A stretch of DNA of 64,000 nucleotides from Halorubrum sp. CBA1229 (GTDB taxonomy: Archaea; Halobacteriota; Halobacteria; Halobacteriales; Haloferacaceae), in contig NZ_CP054585.1 of NCBI RefSeq assembly GCF_003721435.2, positions 2,046,001 through 2,110,000 of the forward strand, read 5' to 3'. Position numbers and translations under genes: made by a program. This document shows, piece after piece, positions 63,244-64,000 of this stretch (positions are counted from its first letter, which is position 1; every line of letters begins with the position of its first letter). The notes below the pieces were generated by a model. It saw only the letters and a list, made by a program, of their open reading frames with translations, was not told the origin of the DNA and made no database searches.

Positions 63244-64000
63244 TCACGGATCGACCCGCACGAGCCACGCCTCGGGGTCGTCGATCTCCGCCTTCGTCGG
63301 GAGGTTCTCCGGACGCTCCCAGACGACGCCGGCGGCCTCGATCCCCCGGGCGTCGGCGACGTGGCGGAAGAAGGCGGCGCCGCGCTCGTACTGGCGCCGT
63401 TTCATCCCAAGCCCGAGGAGTCGCTGGGCGAGCTGCCGGATCGGTCCGCCGCCCCCGCGGCGCTCGTCGAGCTTGCGCCGCAGGTCGGCGTACTCGCCGT
63501 CGAACGCGCGGTCCATCAGCACCTCCGCGTACCCCTCGACCGCCGTCATCGCCGCCTGCAGCTCGCCGAACGCTTCCGTGTCGAGCCCGCCGATCGTCAC
63601 CTCGCCGGCCGTCAGCCCCTCGACGCCGCGCTCGACGCGCGATTCGAGGTACTCCGGGAGCCACGGCGCCGCGCCGAACTCGGCCGCGTGCGTCACCTCG
63701 TGGAAGGCGATCCACCGGCGAAACCGCGGGTAGTCGACGTCGAGCTCCGCCGCGACGCGCACGATGTTCGGGTGGACGAAGTAGAGCCCGTGCTCGGCGT
63801 CCGGCTCGTCCGCGAGCAACAGGGGGTCGTACTGCCCGAGCACGTTCCGCGCGAGGAAGCCGAGCGCGAACGCCATCGTCCCGGTGTTGGCGACCCGCGA
63901 GACGTCCCGCGAGAACGCGGCGACCGGGTTGTCGGAGCCGGTAGGCCCCCGGGGACCGCCGACCCCCCCCGGACCGCCGGATCCGCCGGCGCCCCCGAAC
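63244..64000 (-). CDS. Zinc-dependent metalloprotease, DUF2342/F420-associated type (5' partial)
   Basis: The frame stays open through base 64000, so the start is outside the window. The visible part has VANTGTMAFALGFLARNVLGQYDPLLL, split here as TGTMAFALGFLARN and GQYDPLLL, then FHEVTHAAEF with the HExxH-like zinc motif HEVTH. This is typical of proteins annotated as zinc-dependent metalloproteases or F420-biosynthesis-associated. A Gly/Pro-rich insert is at the window end. Activity has not been shown for the haloarchaeal proteins. It converges with the OsmC gene. Confidence 0.87.
   Translation of the reverse strand, partial: FGGAGGSGGPGGVGGPRGPTGSDNPVAAFSRDVSRVANTGTMAFALGFLARNVLGQYDPLLLADEPDAEHGLYFVHPNIVRVAAELDVDYPRFRRWIAFHEVTHAAEFGAAPWLPEYLESRVERGVEGLTAGEVTIGGLDTEAFGELQAAMTAVEGYAEVLMDRAFDGEYADLRRKLDERRGGGGPIRQLAQRLLGLGMKRRQYERGAAFFRHVADARGIEAAGVVWERPENLPTKAEIDDPEAWLVRVDP

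Overview
The window is a gene-dense, very GC-rich stretch of a haloarchaeal chromosome; a Halorubrum-like genus is my inference. Support comes from strongly acidic proteins, a CetZ tubulin-like protein, a bacterioruberin carotenoid operon (crtD-lyeJ-cruF), coenzyme F420 genes (cofC, cofG), a DacZ-type diadenylate cyclase, an intron-containing tRNA-Met(CAT), tandem universal stress (Usp) proteins, a Tat lipoprotein-type copper oxidase and a TAXI-TRAP transporter. Many genes have a TATA-like box about 27 nt before the start codon (moaA, crtD, the SDR at 14129, tmk, adk, the DUF106 gene, mutS), which fits mostly leaderless transcription.

Layout. 1-3.2 kb: 3' part of an S9 peptidase gene, closed by a tnpB-only IS200/IS605-type element. 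3.2-7.3 kb: moaA, a metallo-beta-lactamase hydrolase, a flavin disulfide oxidoreductase and a Usp gene. 7.3-8.0 kb: a non-coding repeat (copy A). 8.0-9.4 kb: two small membrane proteins and dacZ. 9.5-12.8 kb: the bacterioruberin operon. 12.9-15.0 kb: two SDR genes flanking repeat copy B. 15-25 kb: thiE, a MATE exporter, an MscS channel, cetZ-cofC-cofG, a sugar-epimerase-like protein, a double Usp protein and a CNNM/CBS membrane protein. 25-36 kb: tmk, an ATP-grasp ligase, DUF106-adk, GNAT-Usp, a DUF5806-histidine kinase pair, a lipoprotein and a phosphoesterase. 36-49.5 kb: membrane and export genes, namely an APC permease-Usp fusion, a two-domain multicopper oxidase, a TAXI-DUF1850-TRAP operon, a SIMPL lipoprotein, an FNT channel-Usp fusion and a DUF389 protein. 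49.5-58.6 kb: thrB, repeat copy C, pdxS, mobA, a membrane J-domain protein and mutS-mutL. 58.6-64 kb: a second MscS, a DUF7115-like protein, tRNA-Met, CBS and OsmC proteins, and a zinc metalloprotease cut by the window end.

The strongest undescribed signal is non-coding. Three intergenic copies (about 380-500 bp) of one composite repeat sit at 7377-7797, 13697-14072 and 50821-51320. They share a G-rich core, hairpins, perfect Shine-Dalgarno-like heptamers, and a tail built on an exact 57-bp period whose units carry a TATA-like box. A second pattern is a set of two- or three-copy tandem duplications (period about 23-36 bp), mostly just after stop codons. No CRISPR array, rRNA or prophage is visible.
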